Assembly (NCBI GenBank): GCA_947450895.1
Contig: CANFWT010000001.1
Location: 1 to 64,000 of the forward strand
DNA: 64,000 nucleotides
Origin: Comamonadaceae bacterium
GTDB taxonomy: Bacteria; Pseudomonadota; Gammaproteobacteria; Burkholderiales; Burkholderiaceae_C
Direction of reading: 5' to 3'
Position 1 is the stretch's first letter; the number at the start of each line of letters is the position of its first letter. The notes beneath the pieces are model-generated. The model was not told where the DNA came from. It made no database searches and was given only the letters and a program-made list of their open reading frames with translations. Positions 1-7,814 of the stretch are shown here, piece by piece. A program made the position numbers and the translations under genes.

Positions 1-170
1 TCGAGCTGGTGCAAGTGATTGCGCAGGAGCGGGGCGCTTGCAAGCTGACTCTGGAGGTCTTGGCGGGCAACGACAGCGCGCAGCGCTTGTATGCGCGCAT
101 CGGTTTCGCGCAATACCAGCTAAACGCGGCCTTGGGAACGGCGCAATTTTTGCAAAAGTGGCTGGGTTAG
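1..170 (+). CDS. GNAT-family N-acetyltransferase, C-terminal fragment
   Basis: The window opens inside this gene. The frame starting at base 3 runs 55 codons to a TAG at 168-170. The visible residues (..LEVLAGNDSAQRLYARIGF..) carry the late GNAT signature, in which an N-x-x-A-x-x-L-Y-x-x-x-G-F stretch forms the last helix and strand of the acetyl-CoA fold. The substrate cannot be told from this piece. Codon use is like the neighbouring genes. Confidence 0.75.
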   Translation, partial: ELVQVIAQERGACKLTLEVLAGNDSAQRLYARIGFAQYQLNAALGTAQFLQKWLG

Positions 171-209
171 GCTTTCGGGCTTGCGCACACCGGGAATTTT
201 TTATTGAGG

Positions 210-235
210 AAAAAAAGCTACCCCATGGGGTAGCT
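210..235 (-). terminator. Leftward-facing intrinsic terminator-like hairpin
   Basis: A perfect palindrome at 216-235 (GCTACCC stem, CATG loop) is bordered on its left by seven A residues at 210-216. Read on the minus strand this is a stem followed by seven U, the textbook intrinsic terminator. No leftward protein gene lies to its right, so it may end a small RNA or act weakly for the rightward GNAT transcript. Confidence 0.5.
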
Positions 236-249
236 GTAAAACTTTTCAA

Positions 250-269
250 CACCCCGGATTTTCGGGGTG
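250..269. other. Second hairpin between GNAT and phosphoesterase genes
   Basis: CACCCCG at 250-256 pairs with CGGGGTG at 263-269 across a six-base loop. There is no T-tract on the plus strand. Together with the palindrome 15 bases to the left it makes a two-hairpin unit in the 207-base gap between the GNAT stop and the phosphoesterase start. Confidence 0.5.
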
Positions 270-377
270 CCGTATGACACAGTAATGACTCTTTGGCAGT
301 GCGAACGCGCTTGGCCTATCAGTGCGAGGTGTGCCAAGTGGCAGTTGCAGGCACAGCGTGTTCGTGGTTTCATTTTT

Positions 378-1400
378 ATGCACAATTTATTTTTCATGTT
401 CTTTCGGATCACGCTATGGAGCTGGCTAATCGTGCTGGCGGGTGCGGTAGCGGCACAAACTCCCCAAGCGTTTAGCTTTGGCGTGTGGGGCGATATGCCC
501 TACAAAAAGGCTGGCGATGATCTCAAACTCCCTGCAGTTTTACGCAGTATCAATGAGTCAGACATTTTGTTTTCTCTGTATGACGGCGATCTCAAAGATG
601 GCAGCTCCGCTTGCACAGATGCGGTTTATACCGAGGCGTTGGCCATGTTCAACAGCCTTGTAAAACCCGTTGTCTACGTGCCCGGTGACAATGAATGGAC
701 CGATTGCCACCGTAGCAACAACGGAAGCTATGACGCATTGGAGCGATTGGCGCATCTCCGAAAAGTCATGTTTCCTACGCTCAACAGTCTGGGGCAGACC
801 ACACTGGCCTTGCAGCACCAGGGGAAGTTGGGTGAGAAATTTGTAGAAAACACAAGGTTCAGCCACGGTGGCGTGGTGTTTGTCGGTTTTCACCAACCTG
901 GCAGTAATAACAACGCAGTGGCGAGCCCGAAGGACTGCCGCTACAAAAGCGCCCGCGACAACGCGCAATGCGACGCCGCCAATGCCGAGTACTTAGAGCG
1001 CGATGCAGCCAATGTGGCCTGGATGACTGCCGCGTTTGAAGCCGCCAAGGCCCAAATGGCTGTAGGAATTGTGTTGGTGTCGCAGGCTGATCCCGGTTTT
1101 GATTTGCCAGAGACCGAGGAGGTCAATGAAAGCCTGGATCCGGCTTTGAGCGGCTATCGCAATTTCATGTCCAAGCTGACTGCGCAAACCGAGCAGTTCA
1201 AGGGCCAGGTCTTGTTCGTGCACGGTGACACGCATTTCTTCAAAATGGACAAGCCCTTGTACAGCCCCACCAAGCTGCTGCCCAACTTCACCCGCCTACA
1301 AACCTTTGGCAGCCCGAGCCTGCATTGGGTGCGCGTAACGGTGGACGTGGCCTCTGAGCAAGTGTTCACCATCCATCCCATGATCGTGCGCCAGCCCTAA
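378..1400 (+). CDS. Secreted calcineurin-like metallophosphoesterase
   Basis: The 340-residue product starts with a signal peptide: a short basic/hydrophobic stretch and a cleavage-like AVAAQT near residue 26. I therefore prefer the ATG at 378 over an upstream GTG at 267 that reads through the hairpins. The metal-binding blocks of the calcineurin-like fold are visible: D39 in GVWGDMPY, GD at 70-71 (YDGDLKDG), GDNEW at 103-107 and a late HGDTHFF at 282-288, a variant of the usual GHxH. It probably hydrolyses a phosphoester in the periplasm. The substrate is unknown; the gene stands alone, and no Pho box was seen upstream. Confidence 0.7.
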   Translation: MHNLFFMFFRITLWSWLIVLAGAVAAQTPQAFSFGVWGDMPYKKAGDDLKLPAVLRSINESDILFSLYDGDLKDGSSACTDAVYTEALAMFNSLVKPVVYVPGDNEWTDCHRSNNGSYDALERLAHLRKVMFPTLNSLGQTTLALQHQGKLGEKFVENTRFSHGGVVFVGFHQPGSNNNAVASPKDCRYKSARDNAQCDAANAEYLERDAANVAWMTAAFEAAKAQMAVGIVLVSQADPGFDLPETEEVNESLDPALSGYRNFMSKLTAQTEQFKGQVLFVHGDTHFFKMDKPLYSPTKLLPNFTRLQTFGSPSLHWVRVTVDVASEQVFTIHPMIVRQP

Positions 1401-1472
1401 ACTGGCCTTGGCACCGAGTCGCTGGCGCCTCCTGGTGCCAGCGGCTGTTTTTCGCCTGCGGGCACCAGTAGG

Positions 1473-2486
1473 CTAGTCGCGGTCTTTGCGGAAAACGACC
1501 CACGCGGCGATCGCGGTGAAGCTGACGATCACCGCCACCACAATCCAAAAGCCCGCCGGGTGGTCGGCCAGTGGGATACCGCCCACGTTCATGCCCAAGA
1601 GGCCGGCAATGATGTTGATGGGCAGCGCCATCACGGTGACCACTGTCAGCACAAACAGGCTGCGGTTGTTGGCCTCGGCCACACGCCCAGCAATTTCCTC
1701 TTGCAAAAGCTTGATGCGCTCTTGCAAAGCAGCCATGTCGCTGAGCGCCACGTTGAACTCCTCGGACGACTGGTGCAGGTCTTCGATATCGGCCTCGCGG
1801 ATCCATGGTGGCGGCTTCTTCAAAAGGCGAAACAGCGCTGCAGGTTCGGGCGCGAGCAGGCGCTGCAGCCGCACCAGCAGACGGCGCGACACACCGAGGT
1901 CCGCACGCTTGGTTTCTAGCCGACCGGCCAGTAACTTGTCTTCGATGGTGTCGATGCGTGCAGTGATTTCGCGCACGATATTGGCCAGCACATCGCCCTG
2001 GTCGTGCATCAGATGCACCAGTAGCGCAACCGGAGAGGCGATCGGCACGCCACGGCGCACGGCGTCGCGCAAGCGGTCGACCGAGCGCAGGGCTTGCATG
2101 CGGGCGGTGACGATGAGTCTTTCGCTGACGGACAGCCACAAGGTGGAAATATCGGAAGGCTCGAATGAAAAATCGTAGTGCACATCATTGACCACCGCCA
2201 CCAATGTGCCGTCATCGAGTTCTACTCGCGTAGAACGCGAAGCCTCGCGCAGCGTTTCATAAAAGACCGCAGACAGGTTCAAGTGCTGCCGCAGCCATTT
2301 TTCAGTGCTGACCTGGCCTAGATTGAAGTGCAGCCACACAAAGCCTTGCGTTTGGTCCGGATCTGTAAGCCACTGCAGCGCCTGGTCGGCGCCAATGGCC
2401 TGCCCAATGCCGTCATTGGAGAAGACAAATCCGCAGATCAGTCCATGTTGATCGGCGCCATAGGTGTCGGTGGGGTTCGTTTGCAT
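1473..2486 (-). CDS. zntB: CorA-family metal transporter, ZntB type
   Basis: The 337-residue protein has a long cytoplasmic N-terminal domain rich in charged helices and two C-terminal membrane segments. The loop signature GMNVGGIP starts at about residue 298, and the protein ends with a short basic tail (FRKDRD). GMN is the pore motif of CorA, and GMNVGGIP with this length (about 330) is typical of ZntB, which moves Zn2+ (and in structural work was proposed to couple to protons). It starts 5 bases after the NUDIX gene stops, so the two are probably co-transcribed. CorA magnesium transport remains an alternative. Confidence 0.8.
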   Translation of the reverse strand: MQTNPTDTYGADQHGLICGFVFSNDGIGQAIGADQALQWLTDPDQTQGFVWLHFNLGQVSTEKWLRQHLNLSAVFYETLREASRSTRVELDDGTLVAVVNDVHYDFSFEPSDISTLWLSVSERLIVTARMQALRSVDRLRDAVRRGVPIASPVALLVHLMHDQGDVLANIVREITARIDTIEDKLLAGRLETKRADLGVSRRLLVRLQRLLAPEPAALFRLLKKPPPWIREADIEDLHQSSEEFNVALSDMAALQERIKLLQEEIAGRVAEANNRSLFVLTVVTVMALPINIIAGLLGMNVGGIPLADHPAGFWIVVAVIVSFTAIAAWVVFRKDRD

Positions 2487-2491
2487 AGTGC

Positions 2492-3436
2492 CTATGGTAT
2501 GGAATGCGCTGCCAGCAGTCCCTGCGCTATAGCCAGGGCGGCGTCCGAGGTAAATTGGCCCGCAGCAATGCGTTCCATCACCGCGGGTGCAGAAAACTTG
2601 GCAAAGGCTTGTACTTCGCCATCTTGATTTCGGGGCGCAAAGCCCTCCGGCAGCGGAAGGTTATAAACATGGAGCACCTCGTCATGCCAGCCCCCAGCTG
2701 ACGCTTGGCTGATACGGATACTGCCCGCAGCTTGCAGCAATGCCGTAGCACTCGGCACCAGACCGGCTTCCTCCCAGAGCTCGCGTGCTGCGCAGTCAAG
2801 CAAAGATTCACCGGTTGGCAGTCCACCGGCGCTCAGGTTGTCCCACAAGCCCGGATCGGTAGCCTTGGTGGCGCTGCGCTGCCCGCACCACAAGTGGCCG
2901 TCTGGGGTAAAGCCGTTGATATGCACCGCGTGGCTGAGCATGCCCAGGAACAAAAAACCGGCGCGCTCAATGTGCACAAAATCTTCTCCTGCGGTCTGCG
3001 GCGCCAGCGCTTCGTGGCTCCAAAAGCTAAAACGTTCATTGCGCCATCCGCGCAGAAGACCGTTCTTCCGAAGCTGTACCAATGCTGACTCCAAGTACCG
3101 ACTGCGGTCATCGGCCCTGGCGCACCAACTGTTCCAGCGCAAGCAGTTTGCATCGGCATGGGCACCAGGCAATACCTGTAGCAAGGGCGCCACATGGGTG
3201 CGTGGCAGGTACCCCATCAATTGCTTACCACACCACCAGGGTAGGGCGTATTGCGAGGGGCTCCGCCGCGCATCGGACCTTAGTCCCCGCAGCTGCATGA
3301 TGTGGCTATCGTTCAGGCTGGCAATAAACCGCTGCCGCCCCTCATGGAGCGGGGGCGGCCAGTCCAAGCTGGCCGCCTTTTTGGAGTGATTCAAAATAAA
3401 AGTTTTGCTGCCAGAGTCCGGCATCTGGTTCTCCAA
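2492..3436 (-). CDS. NUDIX hydrolase with N-terminal DUF4743 domain
   Basis: The 314-residue protein contains a perfect NUDIX box (G-x5-E-x7-REUxEExGU) at residues 204-226 (GGLPTGE then RELWEEAGL). About 170 residues precede it that match the DUF4743 type found in plant and bacterial Nudix proteins related to thiamin-pyrophosphokinase-linked Nudix (the oxythiamin/oxothiamin pyrophosphatase group). Such enzymes cleave nucleoside-diphosphate-linked or thiamin-derived pyrophosphates using Mg2+. The substrate is not decided by the sequence. It is first in a two-gene leftward unit with zntB. An alternative start lies at M5, four codons in. Confidence 0.8.
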   Translation of the reverse strand: MENQMPDSGSKTFILNHSKKAASLDWPPPLHEGRQRFIASLNDSHIMQLRGLRSDARRSPSQYALPWWCGKQLMGYLPRTHVAPLLQVLPGAHADANCLRWNSWCARADDRSRYLESALVQLRKNGLLRGWRNERFSFWSHEALAPQTAGEDFVHIERAGFLFLGMLSHAVHINGFTPDGHLWCGQRSATKATDPGLWDNLSAGGLPTGESLLDCAARELWEEAGLVPSATALLQAAGSIRISQASAGGWHDEVLHVYNLPLPEGFAPRNQDGEVQAFAKFSAPAVMERIAAGQFTSDAALAIAQGLLAAHSIP

Positions 3437-3578
3437 GGGTTCAGCAGCTCCATTTGGCGTGTGAAAGTGGTGTGCACCACATCCGGGCTTGTACCGCCAT
3501 GGTAATGCGCTTCAGGGTCCTTGGCGTGACGTGCACGCACTGGCATGACAGCCCAGATGTAACCATTTATTCATATAA

Positions 3579-3596
3579 AAAACATATTTTTGTCAC
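3579..3596 (+). promoter_or_regulatory. Tentative (half-degenerate) Pho box upstream of the OlsB-like gene
   Basis: AAAACAT-ATTT-TTGTCAC has the 7-4-7 layout of a PhoB site. The second half is good (TTGTCAC) and the first matches only at CAT. It lies 57 bases before the start codon in an AT-rich promoter region. The -10 at the expected distance is poor, so this is a weak call. Confidence 0.3.
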
Positions 3597-3652
3597 CGAT
3601 ATTTAGCAAACTTCAACCGCGTTGCAGCCGTGCTGCCTTGTTGGAGTGAGTT

Positions 3653-4492
3653 ATGGATATTTCGGGTCAGTTGCTTAGTTCGGGTAAACCTTCTAACCCC
3701 ATTGCGCTACAGGTGGCGGCGTCGGGGTCAACACCTGGCCTGGACCGATTTTGCGCCGCTGCGCCTGCGGCACTGTCGGTCGCCTGGGCGCGTCACCAAG
3801 ACGATGTGCGGGCTGCCCAAAGGTTGCGCTACGCTGTATTTGCCGGTGAGATGGGTGCGCGCCTGAATACGCCACTGCCCGGGCACGATATCGACTTATT
3901 TGACAACTACTGCGAACACCTGTTGGTGCGCGATACATCCAGTGGGCAAGTGATCGGTACCTACCGTGTTCTAACCCCGGTCCAGGCCAAGCGCGTGGGC
4001 AGCACGTACAGCGATACGGAGTTTGACCTCACCCGCTTGCGCGGCATGCGCGAGCGCATGGTGGAGTTGGGACGCAGTTGCGTGCACCCCGATCACCGCC
4101 ATGGAGGCGTCATCATGGCCCTCTGGACTGCGCTGGCGGAATTTATGGTGCGCAACCAGCTCGACACCATGATTGGTTGCGCCAGCGTTCCAATGTTGCA
4201 CAACGGGATGGTCTGTGGCGATGCCGCTGCCAGCATCTGGCATAAATTGCAGGCCACCCACCTGGCACCTATTGAGCACCAGGTACGGCCACGATTGCCT
4301 TTGCCGCTAGACCGGCTGGACGCGATGCTTGATGTAGACCCCCCGGCACTCATCAAAGGCTATTTGCGCCTGGGTGCGAAGGTCCTGGGTCCACCGGCCT
4401 GGGATCCGGACTTCAACTCGGCGGATTTGCCCATGTTGATGCGTTTGGCCGATCTTCCGCCGCGTTACCGTAAACACTTTTTGGGCGTGTGA
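3653..4492 (+). CDS. GNAT-type N-acyltransferase, OlsB-like (ornithine lipid synthesis)
   Basis: The 279-residue protein belongs to the acyl-ACP-using GNAT group that includes OlsB and hemolysin-like acyltransferases. Visible hallmarks are LRYAVFAGEMGA (residues 58-69), the acidic cluster DIDLFD (79-84), VIGTYRVL (100-107) and ELGRSCVHPDHR (138-149). OlsB N-acylates ornithine with a 3-hydroxy fatty acid, giving lyso-ornithine lipid, which a PlsC-type OlsA completes. No olsA is adjacent, so the assignment rests on the family only. The phosphate-related neighbourhood fits, because ornithine lipids replace phospholipids during phosphate shortage in several bacteria. Confidence 0.65.
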   Translation: MDISGQLLSSGKPSNPIALQVAASGSTPGLDRFCAAAPAALSVAWARHQDDVRAAQRLRYAVFAGEMGARLNTPLPGHDIDLFDNYCEHLLVRDTSSGQVIGTYRVLTPVQAKRVGSTYSDTEFDLTRLRGMRERMVELGRSCVHPDHRHGGVIMALWTALAEFMVRNQLDTMIGCASVPMLHNGMVCGDAAASIWHKLQATHLAPIEHQVRPRLPLPLDRLDAMLDVDPPALIKGYLRLGAKVLGPPAWDPDFNSADLPMLMRLADLPPRYRKHFLGV

Positions 4493-4632
4493 AGCCTTAT
4501 GCGGGGCATCTCTTGTGTGCGCGTAGACCGAATTTAGCTCGGCATGTGAGATGCAGCTGATTTTTGCAACAATACAAATACAGGTCACAGCCGACATTAG
4601 CAAATACATGACAAGCAGTTAAAGTGCCCTTC

Positions 4633-6762
4633 ATGACCTTACCGACCGTCTTTGAAACCGATTCCGTAGGGCCAACATCCAAAGCGTTCCCTGAGGCTGG
4701 TCATCCCGAGTTGCTAGACCGAGACCACAGCCTGGTGGCCTTCAACGAGCGGGTATTCAGTTGGGCCGCCCGAACCGATGTGCCCGCGCTCGAGCGATTG
4801 CGCTATCTCTGCATAGTCTCCTCTAATTTGGACGAGTTTTTTGAAGTCCGTGCTGCTCCCCATCTGACCGCCAAACGCGCCGACGACCGTGAGGGAAGCT
4901 ATACCGTGGAGTCCTTCCAGCGCCTGTCCATGGCCGTGCACGACTTGGTGGAACGTCAGTACGCGCTGTATAACGAGTCACTGTTGCCCGCCTTGGACCA
5001 GAGCGGGATCAAAATCATCTCCCATGGCGAGCGCAACGCTGCCCAGCGCCAATGGGTCAAGCAGTACTTCCTGCGCGAGGTCCGGCCTTTGCTCATTCCA
5101 GTCGGGCTCGACCCGGCACATCCCTTTCCCCAAGTCGCCAACAAGGCCTTGAACTTTATTGTTCGCTTGGGCGGGCATGACGCGTTTGGTCGCAGTAACG
5201 AAATCGCGATCGTCAAAGTGCCCAGGGTTTTGCCGCGCATCATTCGGCTCCCCAACCAGGTAGCCGGCAGCAAGGCGGTGTTTGTGGCCTTGACGAGCGT
5301 GATCCGAGCGCATCTCAATGAACTTTTCCTCGGTCGTACCGTGGAGCAATTTTCGCAATTCAGGGTGACGCGTCACTCGGACCTTGCGGTCGATGAGGAC
5401 GATGTGCAAAACCTGCGCACTGCCCTTCGCCAGGGTTTGGTGCATCGCCACTATGGCGAGGCGGTGCGCTTGGAGGTTTCCTCCAGTTGTTCGGAGCACC
5501 TTGCCCACTTTTTACTCAAGCAGTTTGATCTGCCCATGATGTCCTTGTACCGGGTTTCAGGGCCGGTGAACCTGGTTCGCCTGACGCAGATGATTGATTT
5601 GCTGGCGCGACCGGATTTGTGCTTTAGCCACTACAAAGCTTGTTTTCCACGGCAAATGGACGTGGGTACCAACGTCTTCGAACAACTCAAGCACAGTGAC
5701 ATCATTTTTCACCAGCCGTTTGAGAGCTTCGATGGCGTATTGGCCTTCCTGCGTGCTGCGGTGAATGATCCTGATGTTTTGGCTATCAAACAAACCATCT
5801 ACCGGACGGGCACCAACCCGTCCATGATGGACTTGCTGCGCGAGGGCGTGCGCAGGGGCAAAGAAGTTACGGTGGTGGTGGAGCTCAAGGCCCGTTTTGA
5901 CGAAGAGGCCAACATCAATTGGGCCGAAATGCTCGAGTCCATTGGTGCGCAAGTGGTGTACGGTGTTGTGGGGCTTAAAACCCATGCCAAGATGCTCTTG
6001 GTCACCCGGCGCGAGGGCCGGGTGCTGCGCCGCTATGGTCATTTGTCCACCGGCAATTACAACGCCACCACCGCGCGCCTTTACACCGACATCAGCCACA
6101 TCACCGCCAACGCTGCGCTCACCAGTGACATGGAGCAGCTGTTCGTTCTCCTGGCCAGCCAAAGTCGACTACCCCGACCCAAAGAAATGTGGATCGCGCC
6201 CTTTTACCTGCACAAAAATCTGTTGCGCATCATCAATGATTTAGGCCGTGCCGCGGGCAAAGGAGAGTCAGCACGTATCGTTCTGAAGATGAACGCCCTG
6301 ACCGATTTGGCGTTGATCGAAGCGTTGATCCATGCGGGCCGCCAGGGCGTCGAAGTCGACCTGATCGTGCGTGGCGCTTGTATGCTGCCAGCCCGCGTGC
6401 CTGGCCTGAGCGACAACATTCGGGTGCGCTCCATCATTGGTCGCTTCCTAGAGCATTCGCGGGTGTTTTATTTTCGACGAGGCGCGCAGGAGGATCTTTA
6501 TCTGTCCAGCGCCGACTGGATGAACCGCAATATGGTTCGCCGTATCGAGGTGGCATGGCCCGTCAAAGACCCGGCGCAGCGCCAGCGCATCGTCGATGAG
6601 TGCTTGTTGGCTTACTTGTACGACGGCGTGGATGCCTGGGACATGGCGCCAGACGGCAGTTACCACCGCGTGCAGAGCAGCCCATCACACCCGGGCCATG
6701 GCGCGCAGGCGGCTTTGATGGCCCGTTATGGCGCTGCGAACCTTCGCCGCGCCAAAGGATAG
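4633..6762 (+). CDS. ppk1: Polyphosphate kinase 1
   Basis: PPK1 reversibly polymerises the gamma-phosphate of ATP into polyphosphate. The 709-residue product (ATG at 4633 preferred over GTG at 4624) shows the N-terminal four-helix region (ERLRYLCIVSSNLDEFFEVR), the YGHLSTGNYN block with H470, equivalent to the autophosphorylated histidine of E. coli PPK (H435), and LEHSRVFYF with H608, equivalent to H592. The phospholipase-D-like C-terminal domains are intact (YLSSADWMNRN). The length is close to the family norm of about 690-720. It is followed after 4 bases by sixA, and ppx lies 1 kb further on the other strand. Confidence 0.97.
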   Translation: MTLPTVFETDSVGPTSKAFPEAGHPELLDRDHSLVAFNERVFSWAARTDVPALERLRYLCIVSSNLDEFFEVRAAPHLTAKRADDREGSYTVESFQRLSMAVHDLVERQYALYNESLLPALDQSGIKIISHGERNAAQRQWVKQYFLREVRPLLIPVGLDPAHPFPQVANKALNFIVRLGGHDAFGRSNEIAIVKVPRVLPRIIRLPNQVAGSKAVFVALTSVIRAHLNELFLGRTVEQFSQFRVTRHSDLAVDEDDVQNLRTALRQGLVHRHYGEAVRLEVSSSCSEHLAHFLLKQFDLPMMSLYRVSGPVNLVRLTQMIDLLARPDLCFSHYKACFPRQMDVGTNVFEQLKHSDIIFHQPFESFDGVLAFLRAAVNDPDVLAIKQTIYRTGTNPSMMDLLREGVRRGKEVTVVVELKARFDEEANINWAEMLESIGAQVVYGVVGLKTHAKMLLVTRREGRVLRRYGHLSTGNYNATTARLYTDISHITANAALTSDMEQLFVLLASQSRLPRPKEMWIAPFYLHKNLLRIINDLGRAAGKGESARIVLKMNALTDLALIEALIHAGRQGVEVDLIVRGACMLPARVPGLSDNIRVRSIIGRFLEHSRVFYFRRGAQEDLYLSSADWMNRNMVRRIEVAWPVKDPAQRQRIVDECLLAYLYDGVDAWDMAPDGSYHRVQSSPSHPGHGAQAALMARYGAANLRRAKG

Positions 6763-6766
6763 AAAC

Positions 6767-7228
6767 ATGGACCTGGTACTTTGGCGGCACGCCGAGGCGA
6801 TTGATCTGGAACTCGTCGGTGACGATATGTTGCGCACCCTGAGTCCCAAGGGCGAAAAACAAGCTCAGCGCATGGGTGCATGGCTGGACCGTCAGCTCCC
6901 TGCGGGAACCAGAGTGCTTTCAAGCCCTGCGCTGCGCGCGGACCAAACCGCGCGTGCCTTAGACCGCAAGTACAAGACCAGCTCCGCGCTCGCCCCCTTG
7001 GCAAGCGCGGATGCCTTGTTGGATTTGGTGCACTGGCCCGATGCGAGTGGGTGCGTCTTAGTGGTGGGCCACCAACCCACGCTGGGGCAAACTATCTCGC
7101 GGCTTTTAGGCATGAAAGATGCCGATTGCAGTGTCAAAAAGGGCGCAATCTGGTGGCTCAGATTGCGTGAACGCGATGCGATGGAGCAGACCACAGTCGT
7201 GGCCGTGCTGTCGCCGGACCTGCTGTAG
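6767..7228 (+). CDS. sixA: SixA-type phosphohistidine phosphatase
   Basis: This small histidine-phosphatase-superfamily protein (153 residues) begins MDLVLWRHAEA, with the catalytic R7-H8. It has the later VLSSPALRADQTA block and a second histidine in VVVGHQPTLGQ. SixA enzymes lack the larger phosphoglycerate-mutase insertions and remove phosphate from phosphohistidines of ArcB or PTS-Ntr proteins in E. coli. The start codon sits 4 bases past the ppk1 stop, so the two are translated from one message. The target here is unknown; a link with PPK1, which forms a phosphohistidine, is only suggested by position. Confidence 0.85.
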   Translation: MDLVLWRHAEAIDLELVGDDMLRTLSPKGEKQAQRMGAWLDRQLPAGTRVLSSPALRADQTARALDRKYKTSSALAPLASADALLDLVHWPDASGCVLVVGHQPTLGQTISRLLGMKDADCSVKKGAIWWLRLRERDAMEQTTVVAVLSPDLL

Positions 7229-7233
7229 CGCGC

Positions 7234-7734
7234 TCAGTTTTTGGAGGGGCGTCCGGTTTTCAGGCTGGGAACTGCTGCAACCGCGGTCAAAAATGCGGCA
7301 TCTGGCAAGGTCGACAAGAGCTTGATACCGGCGCGTATCAACTCCGTCTTTTTGACGATAGTCTGCAACTGGGCCGCGCGCTGCTTCATCGCCTCAAGCG
7401 CCTGGTATTCGGCTTTTGGAATGGTCATGCTGTCGCGCACCATTTTGGGCTTCTTCTCTTTGGTCGCTTTCGCCTCGCTGGGCTTTGTAACCGGTGCCGC
7501 AGCGGGTGCGCTTGCTGGCGGCGTAGCCAGCTTTGGCTTGGCAGATTTTGCGATGTCGCTTGCCGGCGCCGTGGTGGACGCCGCCTTGGTTGCGACGGCA
7601 ACCGACTTTACGGCGGGCTTGGGCACGCTCTTTGTTGCTGCAATTCGCATTTTTGCCGGCGTGGCTGGGGTTGTTTTTTTCGCGGCTGTTTTGCCGGGGG
7701 TGGATGCGGCGGAAGTGGGTTCAGTGCTTGCCAT
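7234..7734 (-). CDS. Histone-H1-like Ala/Lys/Pro-rich protein with ribbon-helix-helix-like C-terminus
   Basis: The protein has 166 residues. Residues 1-97 are low-complexity A, K, P, T and S, with AAKK, KPAVK and KEKKPK units resembling bacterial H1-like and AlgP tails. Residues 98-166 are ordinary sequence: a short strand (DSMTIPK), a helix (AEYQALEAMKQRAAQLQ) and a second helix (KKTELIRAGIKLL), the order expected for a ribbon-helix-helix DNA-binding fold, ending in basic KTGRPSKN. I infer a nucleoid-associated or regulatory DNA-binding protein; no precise function is claimed. It starts 80 bases after ppx in the same direction and meets sixA tail to tail 5 bases apart. A good RBS (AGGAA) precedes the ATG. 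Confidence 0.6.
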   Translation of the reverse strand: MASTEPTSAASTPGKTAAKKTTPATPAKMRIAATKSVPKPAVKSVAVATKAASTTAPASDIAKSAKPKLATPPASAPAAAPVTKPSEAKATKEKKPKMVRDSMTIPKAEYQALEAMKQRAAQLQTIVKKTELIRAGIKLLSTLPDAAFLTAVAAVPSLKTGRPSKN

Positions 7735-7762
7735 GGGATAGTTCCTGCTGATGAATGGTGGT

Positions 7763-7798
7763 AAATAAACGATACATATAGTTTATATCGTTTTATTT
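7763..7798. repeat. AT-rich inverted repeat in the promoter of the H1-like gene
   Basis: AAATAAACGATA at 7763-7774 is mirrored by TATCGTTTTATTT at 7786-7798, a 12-base arm with one extra T and an 11-base spacer. It lies 29 bases upstream of the H1-like start codon. It could be an operator, fitting a ribbon-helix-helix autoregulator, or a weak end-of-ppx hairpin. It contains TATAAA- and TATATG-like -10 candidates on the minus strand. Confidence 0.5.
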
Positions 7799-7814
7799 CC
7801 CATTTCGCAAGCGC

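Noticed and set aside
7241..7741. A plus-strand frame that looks like a multi-span membrane protein opposite the H1-like gene
   Set aside because: Antisense of Ala/Lys-rich codons gives Gly/Ala/Phe/Leu-rich pseudo-membrane sequence. The minus-strand frame has an RBS and a structured C-terminal domain.
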